Source: Legionellaceae bacterium (lineage in GTDB: Bacteria > Pseudomonadota > Gammaproteobacteria > Legionellales > Legionellaceae). From it: DNA of 64,000 bases. The notes under the pieces were generated by a model. The model saw only the letters and a list, made by a program, of their open reading frames with translations, searched no databases and was not told where the DNA came from. The translations under genes were made by a program, and so were the position numbers. The stretch is taken from positions 1 to 64,000 of the forward strand of contig JARGPP010000026.1 of the NCBI GenBank assembly GCA_029210085.1, read 5' to 3'. This document shows, piece by piece, positions 7,508 through 18,379 of the stretch. Position 1 is the stretch's first letter. Every line of letters starts with the position of its first letter.

Positions 7508-7708
7508 GCTCTTACAAAAATGTAGCGTTTGAATACACTGAAATGTACTACAATTGGAAATGACTTCATTTGACGATTGGTTATGAAAGCCTAGAGACGT
7601 TTGAAGTTAAAGTGGTCGCTTAGTGAGGTGTCTATTCTTTCGGGGTAAGATCAAAATTTATTACTATACTAAGAGGTATAGATAGATTTGGGTCAAATGG
7701 ATTAAATT

Positions 7709-9142
7709 ATGCCTGCGGATATAAAGCCTGTACTTGATTCGGTTGTAAAAGTTTTCGATGCGCTCAATCGCATGAATAGGGGAGAAGTCTTTGACACACT
7801 GGAAATACTGAAAGATTCTAATTTAAATGTACAGCAGAAAATAGAAAAAATGGAGCAGAAAAAATTATCTTTTAGAACAGTATTAGAAGACATAAAACAT
7901 GATATAGAGCCTGATCTAATGCCTTTATTTGAAAAATCATTGCAAATTCAGATGGCCGCGATTCAATACACAGCTGAGGATAAGAAAAAGGCCATAGACG
8001 CTTGGAAAAAACACCTTTTCTCAAAAAAAATGACGGTTTATCGTTTGAGTGAAAGTGAGTTTGAAAAGTTAAATCCAGCATCGGGTAAGCGAGATGACGA
8101 TCGATTTAAAGGGATTACTGCTACCTTAACTAATTTATTGAAAGATTTAGAGCGAATATGGCTGGGTATGACGTCTCAACATGTTTGTATTTTAGTGGGG
8201 GGTAGAAAGTTATATAGGCTGAATTCAATGTTTAATCTTTTTGAAGCAACGTTTCAGCCAATTGAAACCGATTTAGAAGTACTCAATGAAAAAATTCCAT
8301 TAAGTAATACTCGCAGTATCGTATTAAAGCCTAAGCAAATAGCAACTTGTATTCAATATGAAGCATTTTCAAAATCACTTCACTCAGAGCGGTTTGAATG
8401 GGAGTTTAAAAGAAAAGAGAATGAGGTCGGTAATCAGCTTATTTTTAGTTTTAATCAGATTATGCAAAACTCTATTATTCGCCCATTAGATATGATTGGT
8501 GTGATTTCGAGTGATATTTTAAGTTATTTTAGTGATTATAAAACAGATAAGAATAAACTTGTTAATCTTGCGACGCTTATCGCTACATTAGCATTACTTG
8601 CACTTGCAGTAACAGCAACCATAGGTCTTTTTATATCAAACCCTGTGGGTTGGGCTGCTGTTGGGGCATTTATGACAATGTCGATGATCTTCACAGTAAG
8701 TGCCATTATAAGCCGAAGCGTTAACTTGATTGGCTTATACCTGACGCATGCAGCGGCGGACAATCCGAATAAAGACGCGTTTTTATCGGCTGAGTCTAGA
8801 TTTAGGCTTACCGAGGAAGAGGAGGATGTTTATCGAGAAAAAGGATATAGTGAGCAGCAAATAAACACCGTAAAAGAAGCGCTAGTAGCATGCGCTATTG
8901 ATATGAAGCTTTTTTCAGAGCCTGCAAGCCATAGGCACCAGTCTTTTTTTATCGATAAAATGCAACAAAATACAGTGATAAGAGATTTAAAAACGTGTCA
9001 TTTAGAGGAACGAGCATATATTGTAAAAACTGAGAGTCGCTGGAAACATGGTGGAATTGATAGAGACTTTGTAATAGGGGCGCCTAAAAACCCTAACGCT
9101 GACTTGAGCAATACACATAAAGACCAGGGCAAACGCATCTAA
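7709..9142 (+). CDS. Uncharacterised 477-aa protein with a central membrane hairpin
   Basis: The N-terminal 280 residues are charged and largely helical (residues 35-65 could form a coiled coil). Two hydrophobic helices follow at about 285-309 and 313-337, separated by NPVGW. The C-terminal 130 residues are soluble and charged. There is no signal peptide and no motif I recognise. A long soluble part around a single membrane hairpin is a layout seen in several secreted effectors of intracellular Legionellales. That is only a resemblance. The start ATG has a weak purine-rich site upstream. It stands alone, followed by a weak terminator. Confidence 0.7.
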   Translation: MPADIKPVLDSVVKVFDALNRMNRGEVFDTLEILKDSNLNVQQKIEKMEQKKLSFRTVLEDIKHDIEPDLMPLFEKSLQIQMAAIQYTAEDKKKAIDAWKKHLFSKKMTVYRLSESEFEKLNPASGKRDDDRFKGITATLTNLLKDLERIWLGMTSQHVCILVGGRKLYRLNSMFNLFEATFQPIETDLEVLNEKIPLSNTRSIVLKPKQIATCIQYEAFSKSLHSERFEWEFKRKENEVGNQLIFSFNQIMQNSIIRPLDMIGVISSDILSYFSDYKTDKNKLVNLATLIATLALLALAVTATIGLFISNPVGWAAVGAFMTMSMIFTVSAIISRSVNLIGLYLTHAAADNPNKDAFLSAESRFRLTEEEEDVYREKGYSEQQINTVKEALVACAIDMKLFSEPASHRHQSFFIDKMQQNTVIRDLKTCHLEERAYIVKTESRWKHGGIDRDFVIGAPKNPNADLSNTHKDQGKRI

Positions 9143-9303
9143 ATTTTGAGCACTTAATGGACTTTTTTCACCTAAGCCTGCGCTTTATGAGCAAGATCAA
9201 GACAACAGCAAATAACGTTTAAAATTAGATTACGCGCATAAGGTTTTCAAAGTGTTTAGTTAGGTTTATGAGTGCGCATTTAAATGCGTTTACCCTGACA
9301 TAA

Positions 9304-9329
9304 AGACATGCCTAATGTCTAATTTTTAA
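9304..9329 (+). terminator. Weak intrinsic terminator-like hairpin
   Basis: AGACAT and ATGTCT form a 6-bp stem with a 5-nt loop, followed by AATTTTT. It lies 160 bp downstream of the 477-aa gene and just before the small lipoprotein gene. Confidence 0.35.
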
Positions 9330-9420
9330 AATATCAGGTAAAATAATTGGGCTAATCCTGCTATGATGGTCTAATTCAAGTGCTTGAAAATAAAAAATGA
9401 AATGATGTATAGGAGTTAGC

Positions 9421-9564
9421 ATGAAAGGGTTTTCATTAGCAATATGTGTTGTAGGTGCTTTAAGTCTTATTGGGTGTAAAATACCCGACTCAAATGACAG
9501 AATAACCAGCTCACCTAAGAAAACAGACACACACCAAGCCAAAAGGCATAAAAGATTTTTGTAG
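9421..9564 (+). CDS. Small lipoprotein, 47 aa
   Basis: An ATG with a strong AGGAG at 6 nt opens a 47-residue frame: Lys at position 2, a hydrophobic stretch (FSLAICVVGALSLIGC) with lipobox L-I-G-C ending at Cys19, then a polar basic tail of 28 residues (IPDSNDRITSSPKKTD, ending RHKRFL). It has every hallmark of a mature peptide lipoprotein of the entericidin or Lpp-like size class, but no sequence family is recognisable. The residue after Cys is Lys rather than Asp, so sorting to the outer membrane is expected. It converges with the 87-aa gene on the other strand. Confidence 0.65.
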   Translation: MKGFSLAICVVGALSLIGCKIPDSNDRITSSPKKTDTHQAKRHKRFL

Positions 9565-9578
9565 GCTATATGCGTTAT

Positions 9579-9842
9579 TTAATGCCGTGCTTTGGTCGTA
9601 TGCTGTTGGTGTGCACGATAGGTGCGCAGTAGGCGCCTTAAATAATCGACTTGTTCTCGTTGCTCTTGGTGTTCACCTGGCATATTTTCTTCTTCTGCCA
9701 CTTGCTGTAATTCAATATCGTTTAACCAGTTATCGAGGGTTTTGATTTTACTGTCTAAAGATAGATTGCGGTCATGCGCAACATCGGAAGGGGTGTTATA
9801 AAAGTTAAGGGGATTGGCTATCTTTTTTTCTGATACGCTCAT
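9579..9842 (-). CDS. Conserved hypothetical 87-aa protein downstream of rpoD
   Basis: A small acidic, helical, soluble protein with NPLNFYNTPSDVAHDRNLS near the N-terminus, then KIKTLDNWLNDIELQQ and an EEENMPGE stretch. The ATG follows AGGAG at 8 nt. This N-terminal pattern (NPLxFYxTPxDV) recurs in small hypothetical proteins of Legionella-like bacteria, as far as I recall. The function is unknown. It lies 101 bp downstream of rpoD on the same strand, with a hairpin between. Confidence 0.7.
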   Translation of the reverse strand: MSVSEKKIANPLNFYNTPSDVAHDRNLSLDSKIKTLDNWLNDIELQQVAEEENMPGEHQEQREQVDYLRRLLRTYRAHQQHTTKARH

Positions 9843-9871
9843 GATAGTTCTCCTGTTTGGTAAACATCACG

Positions 9872-9913
9872 TCCTCTCACCTTTTAAGTCTAGCTTATTT
9901 ATAGGTGAGAGGA
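9872..9913 (-). promoter_or_regulatory. 11-bp stem-loop between rpoD and the 87-aa gene
   Basis: TCCTCTCACCT (9872-9882) and AGGTGAGAGGA (9903-9913) pair perfectly around a 20-nt AT-rich loop. No T-run follows on the minus strand, so it may be an attenuator or an RNA processing or stability hairpin rather than a full terminator. Confidence 0.4.
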
Positions 9914-9943
9914 TAGGAGTAAGTTCTAATGATTGCTTAGTTT

Positions 9944-11809
9944 TTAAGCTTCATCTGTATCGATAAAACTTTTTAGCTTTTCTGAGCGTGAAGGATGGCG
10001 AAGTTTTCGAAGTGCTTTTGCTTCAATTTGGCGAATGCGTTCACGGGTTACATCAAACTGTTTACCGACTTCTTCAAGTGTGTGGTCAGTATTCATTTCA
10101 ATACCAAAGCGCATACGCAACACTTTTGCTTCACGAGGTGTCAATGTTTCCAAAATTTCAAGTGTTGCTTCTCTTAAGCCTTCAGTTGTTGCTGAGTCTA
10201 TTGGAGATGACATATTATCGTCATGAATAAAATCACCTAAACGCGATTCATCATCATCACCTACAGGGGTTTCCATAGAGATAGGTTCTTTGGCTATTTT
10301 TAAGACTTTTCGAATTTTATCTTCACTGAGCTCCATTTTTTCTGCCAATTCTTCAGGCGTTGCTTCTCGTCCTGTTTCTTGCAGAATTTGGCGAGAAATT
10401 CTATTTAATTTATTAATGGTTTCAATCATATGCACAGGAATACGAATGGTACGTGCCTGATCAGCAATAGAGCGGGTAATGGCCTGGCGGATCCACCATG
10501 TTGCATAAGTTGAAAATTTATAGCCTCTTCGATACTCAAATTTATCAACAGCTTTCATGAGGCCAATATTACCTTCTTGAATTAAATCAAGAAATTGCAA
10601 TCCTCTGTTGGTATATTTTTTTGCTATTGAAATAACCAACCTCAAGTTGGCTTCAACCATTTCTTTTTTTGCTCGACGTGCTTTGGCTTCACCTAAGGAC
10701 ATTTTCCGATTAATGTCTTTCGTCTCAATAATCGTTAAGCCAGATACATCCTCGACTTCAATTAGTTTTCTTTGAAGTTGTTTAATATCTGCAGCAATGT
10801 CATTAACGCGTTCGAGATCTAAATTTTTCTCGTTTTTTTGAATTAATGTATCAAGCCAGTCAATATTAGTTTCTTGACCTGGGAAGGTATCAATAAATAG
10901 CTTGCGTGGAATGCGTGCTTTTTCAAGAGCAAACCGCATGATTTGGCGTTCAAACTCACGAATATTATTACGTAACTGACGAAAGTGACGTGTTAATTTA
11001 TCAACTTGTTTGGAGTTTAACTTAAGTTTTAAAAAAGACTCAGACATCAGTTCAATTGCAGCCAGTGTCTTTTTATCTGTACGACCATATGCATTTAATG
11101 CTGCCGAGGCGCTGGTGAAATGCTCACGTAACTCATCAAAATAAATTTTTGCTTGCTCAGGATTTGGGCCAGTTTCGCCTTCTTCACCTGTATCGCCATC
11201 ATCATCTTCGTCATCCAATTCGACAGCTGTTTTGTCATCGCTTTTTTCTGGATCTTCAAGCATTGAACCAATACTGGATGTTGGAGCTTCCTCTGCATCA
11301 GAAAAGCCACTAATGACATCATTTAGGCGCATTTCATCTGCTAAAACACGATCATAATTATTTAAAAGAATTTCAATGGTTTCTGGATATTGAGACAGTG
11401 CTTTTAAAACTTGAAGAATACCTTCTTCAATCCGTTTAGCAATGCGAATTTCACCTTCACGTGTTAAGAGCTCAACTGTACCCATTTCACGCATATACAT
11501 ACGCACAGGGTCACTTGTTCGTCCTGTTTCTTTTGCTACAGAAGCAAGAACTGCTGCGGCTTCTTCGACATCTTCAGGCGCTTCTTCTGTATTTCCAAGT
11601 AAAAGTAATTCATCTGAGCTAGGTGGTCGCTCGAATACTTTGATATTCATGCCTTCTAGCATATTAATGATGACATCAAAATGCTCAGTATCAACAATAT
11701 TAGGCATCAAATCATTAATTTGAAGATAAGTCAGATAGCTTTGTTCTTTGCCGAGGCTAATCACTTTAGCAATCTGGGAGCGCTGTTGTTCTTGATCGTT
11801 TGCGGACAT
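9944..11809 (-). CDS. rpoD: RNA polymerase primary sigma factor (sigma-70)
   Basis: 621 residues with the full primary sigma layout: region 1.1 with [18 protein letters not shown], region 1.2 with [21 protein letters not shown], an acidic non-conserved insert (a run of Asp/Glu near residue 200), region 2 with [19 protein letters not shown] and the [13 protein letters not shown] core/-10 segment, region 3, and region 4 with [14 protein letters not shown] and the -35-binding [15 protein letters not shown]. It directs housekeeping transcription. The frame extends 7 codons further upstream; the inner ATG (MSANDQ) aligns with known starts. A TATAAT on the minus strand at 11855-11860 may be the -10 of its own promoter. 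dnaG, the usual upstream neighbour, is absent here. Confidence 0.97.
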   Translation of the reverse strand: MSANDQEQQRSQIAKVISLGKEQSYLTYLQINDLMPNIVDTEHFDVIINMLEGMNIKVFERPPSSDELLLLGNTEEAPEDVEEAAAVLASVAKETGRTSDPVRMYMREMGTVELLTREGEIRIAKRIEEGILQVLKALSQYPETIEILLNNYDRVLADEMRLNDVISGFSDAEEAPTSSIGSMLEDPEKSDDKTAVELDDEDDDGDTGEEGETGPNPEQAKIYFDELREHFTSASAALNAYGRTDKKTLAAIELMSESFLKLKLNSKQVDKLTRHFRQLRNNIREFERQIMRFALEKARIPRKLFIDTFPGQETNIDWLDTLIQKNEKNLDLERVNDIAADIKQLQRKLIEVEDVSGLTIIETKDINRKMSLGEAKARRAKKEMVEANLRLVISIAKKYTNRGLQFLDLIQEGNIGLMKAVDKFEYRRGYKFSTYATWWIRQAITRSIADQARTIRIPVHMIETINKLNRISRQILQETGREATPEELAEKMELSEDKIRKVLKIAKEPISMETPVGDDDESRLGDFIHDDNMSSPIDSATTEGLREATLEILETLTPREAKVLRMRFGIEMNTDHTLEEVGKQFDVTRERIRQIEAKALRKLRHPSRSEKLKSFIDTDEA

Positions 11810-11905
11810 ATGTATTAGGTCTAAGTACATTAGATTATCATAAAAATTGCTCTCATTATAAACTGCCTTACGCGAACATGCCAGGATAATATTAATGATT
11901 GTTTT

Positions 11906-12748
11906 TTAAATACTTTTCCACCCAGCAGTCACTCGATCAAGTTGATTGTCATCCTGCCAAGTCTTAATATTTTGATAGGCTTCAAAATCAAGTGCCTGTC
12001 TGACTGCTTGAGCTTGTGTGTATCCATGCTCCAGTAATAATAGTCCACCTGGTGCTAAATAGTTCACGGCATTCTGAATAATGATATTTAAATCATCGAA
12101 CCCATTTGCACCGCTTAATAAAGCTTCTTTAGGTTCAAAACGTAAATCACCTTGGTATTGATGTGGGTCATTATTTGCGAGATAGGGGGGGTTAGAAATG
12201 ATTAAATCAAATTGTGAGTTGTTTATATTTTTATACCAATCGGACTGAATTAAAGTGATGTTTTTTAAGTGATGGCGGTGGATGTTTTTATCAGTAATGC
12301 GTAATGTATTGGGGCTATTATCTGATGCCAAAAAATGCCAAGTTGGCTTTTCTGTTGCAAGTGCAATAGAAATAGCCCCTGTTCCCGTGCCTAGTTCTAG
12401 TACTGAACAGATTTCACGTGTGGCCAGTAAATCTAATGCACATGTAACCAACAGTTCTGTTTCAGGTCGGGGAATTAATGTATCGGGTGTTACATAGAGA
12501 GGTAAAGACCAAAATTCACGTTCGCCTACTAAGTAAGCGATAGGTAGGCCTTTAATTCGTTCAGATATAATACTGAGAAATTGTGTAACAAGATGAGGCT
12601 CTAGTATATCATCACTATGCGCATACAAAAAAGCACGCGATTGATTTAATAGGTTCATGAGTAAAATTTCTGCGTCTAATTGAGGCGTATCAGTAGATGA
12701 TTTAAGACGTTGAGTGGCCTCTCGAAGTATACTTTGGAGGGTCATCAT
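11906..12748 (-). CDS. prmC: Peptide chain release factor N5-glutamine methyltransferase
   Basis: 280 residues. The N-terminal helical domain recognises the release factor. The SAM-dependent methyltransferase domain has motif I LELGTGTGAISIALA and the glutamine-binding ISNPPY. It methylates the GGQ glutamine of RF1 and RF2. The start ATG lies one base after the prfA stop, so enzyme and substrate are translationally linked, as in many gammaproteobacteria. A longer frame into prfA exists but would add residues outside the family alignment. Confidence 0.95.
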   Translation of the reverse strand: MMTLQSILREATQRLKSSTDTPQLDAEILLMNLLNQSRAFLYAHSDDILEPHLVTQFLSIISERIKGLPIAYLVGEREFWSLPLYVTPDTLIPRPETELLVTCALDLLATREICSVLELGTGTGAISIALATEKPTWHFLASDNSPNTLRITDKNIHRHHLKNITLIQSDWYKNINNSQFDLIISNPPYLANNDPHQYQGDLRFEPKEALLSGANGFDDLNIIIQNAVNYLAPGGLLLLEHGYTQAQAVRQALDFEAYQNIKTWQDDNQLDRVTAGWKSI

Positions 12749-12749
12749 C

Positions 12750-13838
12750 TTAATTATGCTGTCCAAGTGTTGCGAGTAAATCGGCTTGATGTTCACGTTT
12801 TAATGGATTGATAATTAAGGTTAAATCACCAGCAAGTACGTCATTAAGTTGATATAACGTCAGATTAATACGATGATCTGTCAAACGTCCTTGGGGATAG
12901 TTATAGGTTCGAATACGCTCAGAACGATCACCCGTGCCCACAAGAGAGCGGCGTGCTTCAGCTTGTTCACTTTGTTGTTTACGTTGTTCAGCATCGAGCA
13001 GCTTAGTTTTGAGTAAGTTCATTGCCCGTGCACGATTTTTGTGTTGGGAACGTTCATCTTGACACTCAACAACAACACCTGTTGGAAGATGAGTAATACG
13101 TACAGCGGAATCTGTTTTATTAACGTGTTGTCCACCAGCTCCTGATGAGCGATAGGTATCAATGCGTAAGTCATCTGGTTTTACAATAACTTCGTGAATT
13201 TCATCTACTTCGGGCAAAATAGCGACGGTGCAAGCCGAAGTATGGACGCGCCCTTGAGACTCAGTTTCAGGAACACGTTGCACACGATGTGCACCTGATT
13301 CAAACTTAAGTTTTGAATAAACACTGTTTCCGATAATGCGAGCAATAATCTCTTTAAAGCCACCATGTTCCCCATGGTTTGTGCTAATAATTTCAACCTG
13401 CCAACCTTCTGTTTCAGCATAACGAGAATACATTTTAAATAAATCACCCGCAAAGATAGCCGCTTCATCTCCACCTGTTCCCGCACGCACCTCAAGATAA
13501 ACATTGCCCTCATCGTTTGGATCTTTGGGAATGAGATGCATCTGTAGTGTTTCAGTCAGCATAATTATCAAATTTTGCACTTCTGAAAGTTCTTCTTTTG
13601 CCATATCGATAAGATCTGGATCATTGGATTCAATCAGTTCATTCAACGATATCAGTTCTTTTTCAGCATCAGATAATTTCTTATAATCATCTGCAAGAGG
13701 TTCAAGTTGCGCATACTCTTTCGAAAGCGCTTTAAATTGTTCAGTGTTGCTTATAATTGATGAGTCTGATAACAAATGCCCTATTTCTTCTGAGCGCTCA
13801 AGAAGTTGTTCTAGTTTTAATCTAAGAGATTTTTTCAT
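12750..13838 (-). CDS. prfA: Peptide chain release factor 1
   Basis: 362 residues, normal length. The codon-reading tripeptide is Pro-Glu-Thr ([11 protein letters not shown]), a PxT motif as expected for RF1 rather than the SPF of RF2. The catalytic GGQ loop is [17 protein letters not shown]. It terminates translation at UAA and UAG. Its start overlaps the hemA end by 17 nt and it is followed immediately by prmC, giving the common hemA-prfA-prmC cluster. Confidence 0.97.
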   Translation of the reverse strand: MKKSLRLKLEQLLERSEEIGHLLSDSSIISNTEQFKALSKEYAQLEPLADDYKKLSDAEKELISLNELIESNDPDLIDMAKEELSEVQNLIIMLTETLQMHLIPKDPNDEGNVYLEVRAGTGGDEAAIFAGDLFKMYSRYAETEGWQVEIISTNHGEHGGFKEIIARIIGNSVYSKLKFESGAHRVQRVPETESQGRVHTSACTVAILPEVDEIHEVIVKPDDLRIDTYRSSGAGGQHVNKTDSAVRITHLPTGVVVECQDERSQHKNRARAMNLLKTKLLDAEQRKQQSEQAEARRSLVGTGDRSERIRTYNYPQGRLTDHRINLTLYQLNDVLAGDLTLIINPLKREHQADLLATLGQHN

Positions 13839-15096
13839 TGGATGCTTGAGGTAGGTTGATGTTTAAAAGATAATCGGCAAGCGTTAACATATCTGGATTG
13901 CCATCCGCTGCTACTTGTTGTAAACCAACCGTTGTTGTATGGGTTAATTTATTAAGCATTCTATCTGAAAATTCACGCATGATTGCTTGTTGACTGGGTT
14001 CCAGGTTCATTTTGTTGACTGCGCGCTTAAACTCGAGTTCTGCCAACAGTTGCATTTTTTCTCGATAATCACAAATCACTCTTTGAGCAGAACGGATACG
14101 ATGCTCTTTCATATACTGTTCTAATGCGGGTGTAATTAAAGTCTCTGCAAGTATTGCAGCATTGCGCCTTTCATCTAATCCTTTTTCAATGGCAATGTGT
14201 AAATCATCAATATTATATAAGCAGGTATATGGAAGTTCTGTAACGTCAGATGCAATATCACGAGGAACAGCTAAATCCAGAAAAAAAAGAGGGGTTTCTC
14301 GTGTGGTTCCAACTGCTTGCTCTAACATTTTTTTATCAATAAAGGGGAGGGGGCAAGCAGTTGCCGAAATAACAACATCAGCTTTAGAAAGATGTGCGGG
14401 AATATCGGTAATTGAAAGTGAGTGTGCATGCCACTGTAATGCGAGCTTATCTGCATTTTCACGTGTTCGACTCGCAATCGAAAAATTTCTTGCACCTTGT
14501 TGGTATAGATATTTAGCAACAAGTGCGGCCGTTTCACCTGAGCCGATGATAAAAATTTTAAGTGCTTTGTAATCTGAAAAAAAACGCCCAATTAAACGTA
14601 CGGCAGCTGAAGCAACAGAAATGGGATTATTACCAATGCCACTTTGAGTTCTAATGCGCTTGCTTGCACTAAAAACAAAAGGAAAAATATGGCGCAACTT
14701 GCGTTGAATACCATTTTTTTCATCAGCGTCTCGAAAAGCTTTTTTAAGTTGGCCTAGAATCTGCGGTTCACCTAACATCATTGAGTCTAAGCCAGTAGCA
14801 ACACGTAATAAATGTTGAATGCCCTGAATGTCTTGATGTTGATAGCTATAGGGTAAAAGCGTATCTAAATGGATGTTCATTTCTTCTGAAAGCCAAAGCA
14901 GAAGATGTTGAGGGTTATCTACATGACAATAAAGCTCAGTACGGTTACATGTTGATAAAACAACGGCTTCATGCACAAATGGCAGTTGTAGCAAACGGTC
15001 CAGTGGATTATTTTCTGGTGTTGACAGAAGTGCCATTTTTTCACGTATAGCAAGTGGCGCTGTCTTATAATTAAGACCTGAAGCAACAAACACCAT
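13822..15096 (-). CDS. hemA: Glutamyl-tRNA reductase
   Basis: 424 residues. The N-terminal catalytic domain has the active-site Cys in [14 protein letters not shown]. The NADPH domain carries [15 protein letters not shown], and a helical dimerisation domain is at the C-terminus. It makes glutamate-1-semialdehyde, the first committed step of C5 tetrapyrrole synthesis, using Glu-tRNA. Its 17-nt overlap with prfA couples the two. About 190 bp upstream is free for a promoter before the sohB terminator. Confidence 0.97.
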   Translation of the reverse strand: MVFVASGLNYKTAPLAIREKMALLSTPENNPLDRLLQLPFVHEAVVLSTCNRTELYCHVDNPQHLLLWLSEEMNIHLDTLLPYSYQHQDIQGIQHLLRVATGLDSMMLGEPQILGQLKKAFRDADEKNGIQRKLRHIFPFVFSASKRIRTQSGIGNNPISVASAAVRLIGRFFSDYKALKIFIIGSGETAALVAKYLYQQGARNFSIASRTRENADKLALQWHAHSLSITDIPAHLSKADVVISATACPLPFIDKKMLEQAVGTTRETPLFFLDLAVPRDIASDVTELPYTCLYNIDDLHIAIEKGLDERRNAAILAETLITPALEQYMKEHRIRSAQRVICDYREKMQLLAELEFKRAVNKMNLEPSQQAIMREFSDRMLNKLTHTTTVGLQQVAADGNPDMLTLADYLLNINLPQASNEKIS

Positions 15097-15286
15097 AAAT
15101 TAATAAGCCTATATGCTCAGTTAATGGGACAAAAAAAAGAAGCGTTAATTATAAACGATCGTGTACTTAAAGAAAATGTTTATCTAAAAATAGTCGAGTC
15201 TGTTAATAATTAATTCGGTTGATCTAATCACTTAGCTATTTTAAAGGGCATATTATTATATATTGATAAAATCAAAACACACATAG

Positions 15287-15321
15287 AAAAAATAGCCTTC
15301 TCATTAAGAAGGCTATTTTTT
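15287..15321 (-). terminator. Strong bidirectional intrinsic terminator after sohB
   Basis: A perfect 15-bp stem (AAAAAATAGCCTTCT paired with AGAAGGCTATTTTTT) with a 5-nt loop. Both strands have a GC core and a terminal T-run. It sits 40 bp downstream of the sohB stop and isolates that operon from hemA. Confidence 0.85.
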
Positions 15322-15360
15322 CCACAACTCGCCTGCGTAGCAAAATATATGGATATATAT

Positions 15361-16326
15361 TTATATCTGATGTGTATTGAAAAGCAAGGATTTTAAAGGG
15401 TTTTTAAGTTGAGTTGCCAAAGATTTTTTGACGGGTGTACTTAACATTAAAGTATTAAATTTATCGATATCATCATATAAATAATCATCACTGGTTTTTA
15501 ACTCATCAACCAAGCCTAAATCTATAGCATCTTTAGCAAGCCAGTGTTCTCCTGTTGAAACACGTTCAATATCTAACTGATTTCGATATGCAAATACATG
15601 ATCTCTAAATATGGATTGTATTGCTTCTAAGTCTTCTTTAAATTTTTCTCGACCTTCTTTTGTGTTTTCTCCTAGCATAGTGAGGGTTCGCTTATATTTT
15701 CCTGCAGTGAGCAGTTCGATGTCTATGTTATTCTTTTTTAAAAGACGGTGAAAGTTAGGTAGTTGTGCAACTACGCCGATAGAACCAATAATTGCGAAAG
15801 GTGCGGCGATTATTTTATTTGCCACACAGGCCATTAAATAACCGCCACTTGCCGCCACTTTATCAATACAAATAGTCAAAGGAATTTTTTTATCTCTTAA
15901 ACGTTTTAATTGTGAGGCAGCTAGACCATATCCACTGACCTCTCCACCAGGACTTTGAATACGAACAATCACTTCATCTTTTGGGGTAGCAAGTGATAAA
16001 ACCATAGAAATTTCATCACGCAATTGATCAACTTGAGATGCTGTTATATCTCCCTCAAATGAAAGGACAAAACGTGAGGGTAAATCATCTTTTCCTTTTT
16101 TCTTTTTAGACTGAGTGACTTTTTTAGGTTTGTTTATTTTATTTTTAGGCAGTGATTTTTGTAAGTGTTTCTTTTTGGCGGCATACATATCATTCAGTGA
16201 ATCAATATGAGTGATTGCTTTGGATCGGCGTCCTAAAGAAAACATTGTGATTAAGATAGCTAAAAAACCAATGACAATGGTCATTGTCTTTAATGCAAAA
16301 AGGCCATATTCAGCGAAAAAGTTCAT
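15361..16326 (-). CDS. sohB: Inner-membrane serine protease SohB (family S49)
   Basis: 321 residues. An N-terminal transmembrane helix (FALKTMTIVIGFLAILITMF), a basic linker rich in lysine, then the S49 domain. The catalytic Ser lies in DKVAASGGYLMA and the general-base Lys in AGKYKRTLTMLGENTKEGRE. It faces the periplasm and is related to signal peptide peptidase SppA. It starts 1 bp after the DedA-like gene, so it belongs to the dacA-ybeD-lipB-DedA transcription unit and ends at the strong terminator. Confidence 0.92.
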   Translation of the reverse strand: MNFFAEYGLFALKTMTIVIGFLAILITMFSLGRRSKAITHIDSLNDMYAAKKKHLQKSLPKNKINKPKKVTQSKKKKGKDDLPSRFVLSFEGDITASQVDQLRDEISMVLSLATPKDEVIVRIQSPGGEVSGYGLAASQLKRLRDKKIPLTICIDKVAASGGYLMACVANKIIAAPFAIIGSIGVVAQLPNFHRLLKKNNIDIELLTAGKYKRTLTMLGENTKEGREKFKEDLEAIQSIFRDHVFAYRNQLDIERVSTGEHWLAKDAIDLGLVDELKTSDDYLYDDIDKFNTLMLSTPVKKSLATQLKNPLKSLLFNTHQI

Positions 16327-16327
16327 G

Positions 16328-18379
16328 CTAGGAAGTCTCCTTGATAATCAGCAAAAGGGGGTATGGAGCTGAAGGTAGTGATTGAAAAGGTTGTGCAGGT
16401 AAAGGGAGTGTATTAAATTCAAATCCTTCAAGTGCAGGTAATAACTGGTGAAAAGGTGAGAAAGCTCCTTGCATAATGGCTTGTTTAAAACGATATATAC
16501 GTAACTGTTTTTTCTTTGGTTCGGGGTAAGGCTGTAAGCTACCGAGCCAGATAGGTTCTTGATGATTTCGGAGGTGATAATTTGAACGCCAAAGACTTAA
16601 AGCTAATCCAGGCTGATTTTTTTTAGGTTCATAAGTCATAACAAGTACTGGTTTTCGATTTAAATATAGTGGTGTTTTATATGAAGATATAGGGTGGGAT
16701 GTAGTTGGATTGTTTGCACGGGACAAAAAGCGGGCGGCAAATGAATTAGGACGCTGCTTCCATCCTTCAGCTTCTAACGCTTTTTGAAACACGGTTAGGG
16801 ATCCTAAATATTGAATATTAAACACGCCATTGGGTTGACCAAACCGATTCATGGTGTAAATAGGTAATAACGGTTCACGTTGGTGCCACCATGCTTGACT
16901 TGTTAATACGTATTGCTCTGGATATGGGTAGTGATCACGCAGTATAGTTTTAAACTGCACGCCTGCAAACAATAGACCCATTGCAGTAAAAGCACTTAAA
17001 GAAAAAGAAAGTGAACGTATCGATGGAGGATGTCTAGGTATGTGCCGACGATAAAATAGCCAATGCAACAAGCACGTACAAATACCCATAGCATAGCTAA
17101 TTAAGATGCTTGTTGCCCAGTGATCACCTAAATAAAGGAGGGCAAAACCATCGAGGATGAGCAAGCCACTAAAAGTAAGACGAAAGATATGGGCTAAGTG
17201 TTTTAATGAAGCATGCTTCATTTGAAATGATAGAAAACCAAATAAAGCTGTTGCAATAGCTAGTGTGGTTGATGGGAATGAAAATGTGCTTTGAAATAAA
17301 GGGGCATCATGAAGTCTTAATTGATTCATCCATACACCCAAAGCTTGGGTGAAAAAGAAGGTTGTTGCGCCTAAGCTAACCCAATATTTTAATAGGCGCC
17401 AATTACGAGCATGCATTAAATTAATCGATAACATGCACCATAATAAAAGCAGTGAGTATAAATTAACAAAACAAGCCATAAATACAAAGCACGCATCAAA
17501 AAGCTGGGTTCGTAAACTTTGAAAAAAGAAATATACGGGCAAATCGACCAAATAACCCAGCTCGTCAATAAATGCGAACCATGAGACAATGGAAATAATA
17601 GATATCATTGTTAGTAAAGCAAATAAAATAAGTACCGCTGTCGTTGCGTGATGACCTTCATTGGGAGGGGTGAAGTGATGTGTTATTTGTGAAAAGTATC
17701 GATTATTTTCAAGCCAAGACCAAGCTTCGTGTAGTTCTGTACGCAAAAAATGGCGTGCTTTAGATATTAGCCATCTAATCGCTACACTAAGAAGCCATGC
17801 TAAAACAAGCAATACTAAAATTAAGATGAAAAGTCGTGTGGCACCTTCAGCGGAAAGTTCAGCACTTGCAGCTCCAACTAAAATACCCGGAGATATATAA
17901 ACCACAGACCAAGCAATGCCTGAGAGAACATTAGCGGATAAAAATTGAACTTGCTTCATTTTAAGTGTGCCGGCAATCACTGGAATGATTGAGCGAAGTG
18001 GCCCAATAAAGCGTCCAAGTAGTACACTTTTTCCGCCATGACGTTTAAAGTAGTCTTGTCCATATTCAAGCCACCTAGGATAACGACTGAAGGGCCATAC
18101 TTGTGTAATACGTGTGCTTAAGGTGTATCCTAAAGCATAACTGACAGTATCGCCTATAATGGCACCAAGTGCTGCAACAAAAAAAGTGAGATCAATTCGC
18201 ATGACCCCGGAGCCTGCTAAAATACCGATTGCTGTCATTACAACAGTTCCAGGAATAATACTTCCAATAATGGCGAGTGATTCAATAAATGCAATAAAGA
18301 AAGCGATGAACAAGGCCCAGTTAGGATGTAGGTGAAGCCAAGCTGTTAGTGGTTCAAGATAATCAGCAAACAGTTGCAT
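16328..18379 (-). CDS. DedA-PAP2-LssY fusion membrane protein
   Basis: 683 residues in three parts. Residues about 1-200 are a DedA/VTT domain ([16 protein letters not shown], then [20 protein letters not shown]). Residues about 260-450 form a six-helix PAP2-like region. The last 220 residues match the soluble LssY C-terminal type ([22 protein letters not shown]). This fusion is known from Legionella and relatives. The PAP2 catalytic signatures look degraded: FPSTT where PSGH is expected, and GDHWATS where HWxTD is expected. Lipid phosphatase activity is therefore doubtful. The inner ATG follows AGGACG and overlaps lipB by 17 nt; the longer frame is rejected. Confidence 0.85.
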   Translation of the reverse strand: MQLFADYLEPLTAWLHLHPNWALFIAFFIAFIESLAIIGSIIPGTVVMTAIGILAGSGVMRIDLTFFVAALGAIIGDTVSYALGYTLSTRITQVWPFSRYPRWLEYGQDYFKRHGGKSVLLGRFIGPLRSIIPVIAGTLKMKQVQFLSANVLSGIAWSVVYISPGILVGAASAELSAEGATRLFILILVLLVLAWLLSVAIRWLISKARHFLRTELHEAWSWLENNRYFSQITHHFTPPNEGHHATTAVLILFALLTMISIISIVSWFAFIDELGYLVDLPVYFFFQSLRTQLFDACFVFMACFVNLYSLLLLWCMLSINLMHARNWRLLKYWVSLGATTFFFTQALGVWMNQLRLHDAPLFQSTFSFPSTTLAIATALFGFLSFQMKHASLKHLAHIFRLTFSGLLILDGFALLYLGDHWATSILISYAMGICTCLLHWLFYRRHIPRHPPSIRSLSFSLSAFTAMGLLFAGVQFKTILRDHYPYPEQYVLTSQAWWHQREPLLPIYTMNRFGQPNGVFNIQYLGSLTVFQKALEAEGWKQRPNSFAARFLSRANNPTTSHPISSYKTPLYLNRKPVLVMTYEPKKNQPGLALSLWRSNYHLRNHQEPIWLGSLQPYPEPKKKQLRIYRFKQAIMQGAFSPFHQLLPALEGFEFNTLPLPAQPFQSLPSAPYPLLLIIKETS

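Noticed and set aside
9275-9288. Palindrome CGCATTTAAATGCG
   Set aside because: Perfect but short and AT-centred, with no adjacent start or promoter that would make it an operator.
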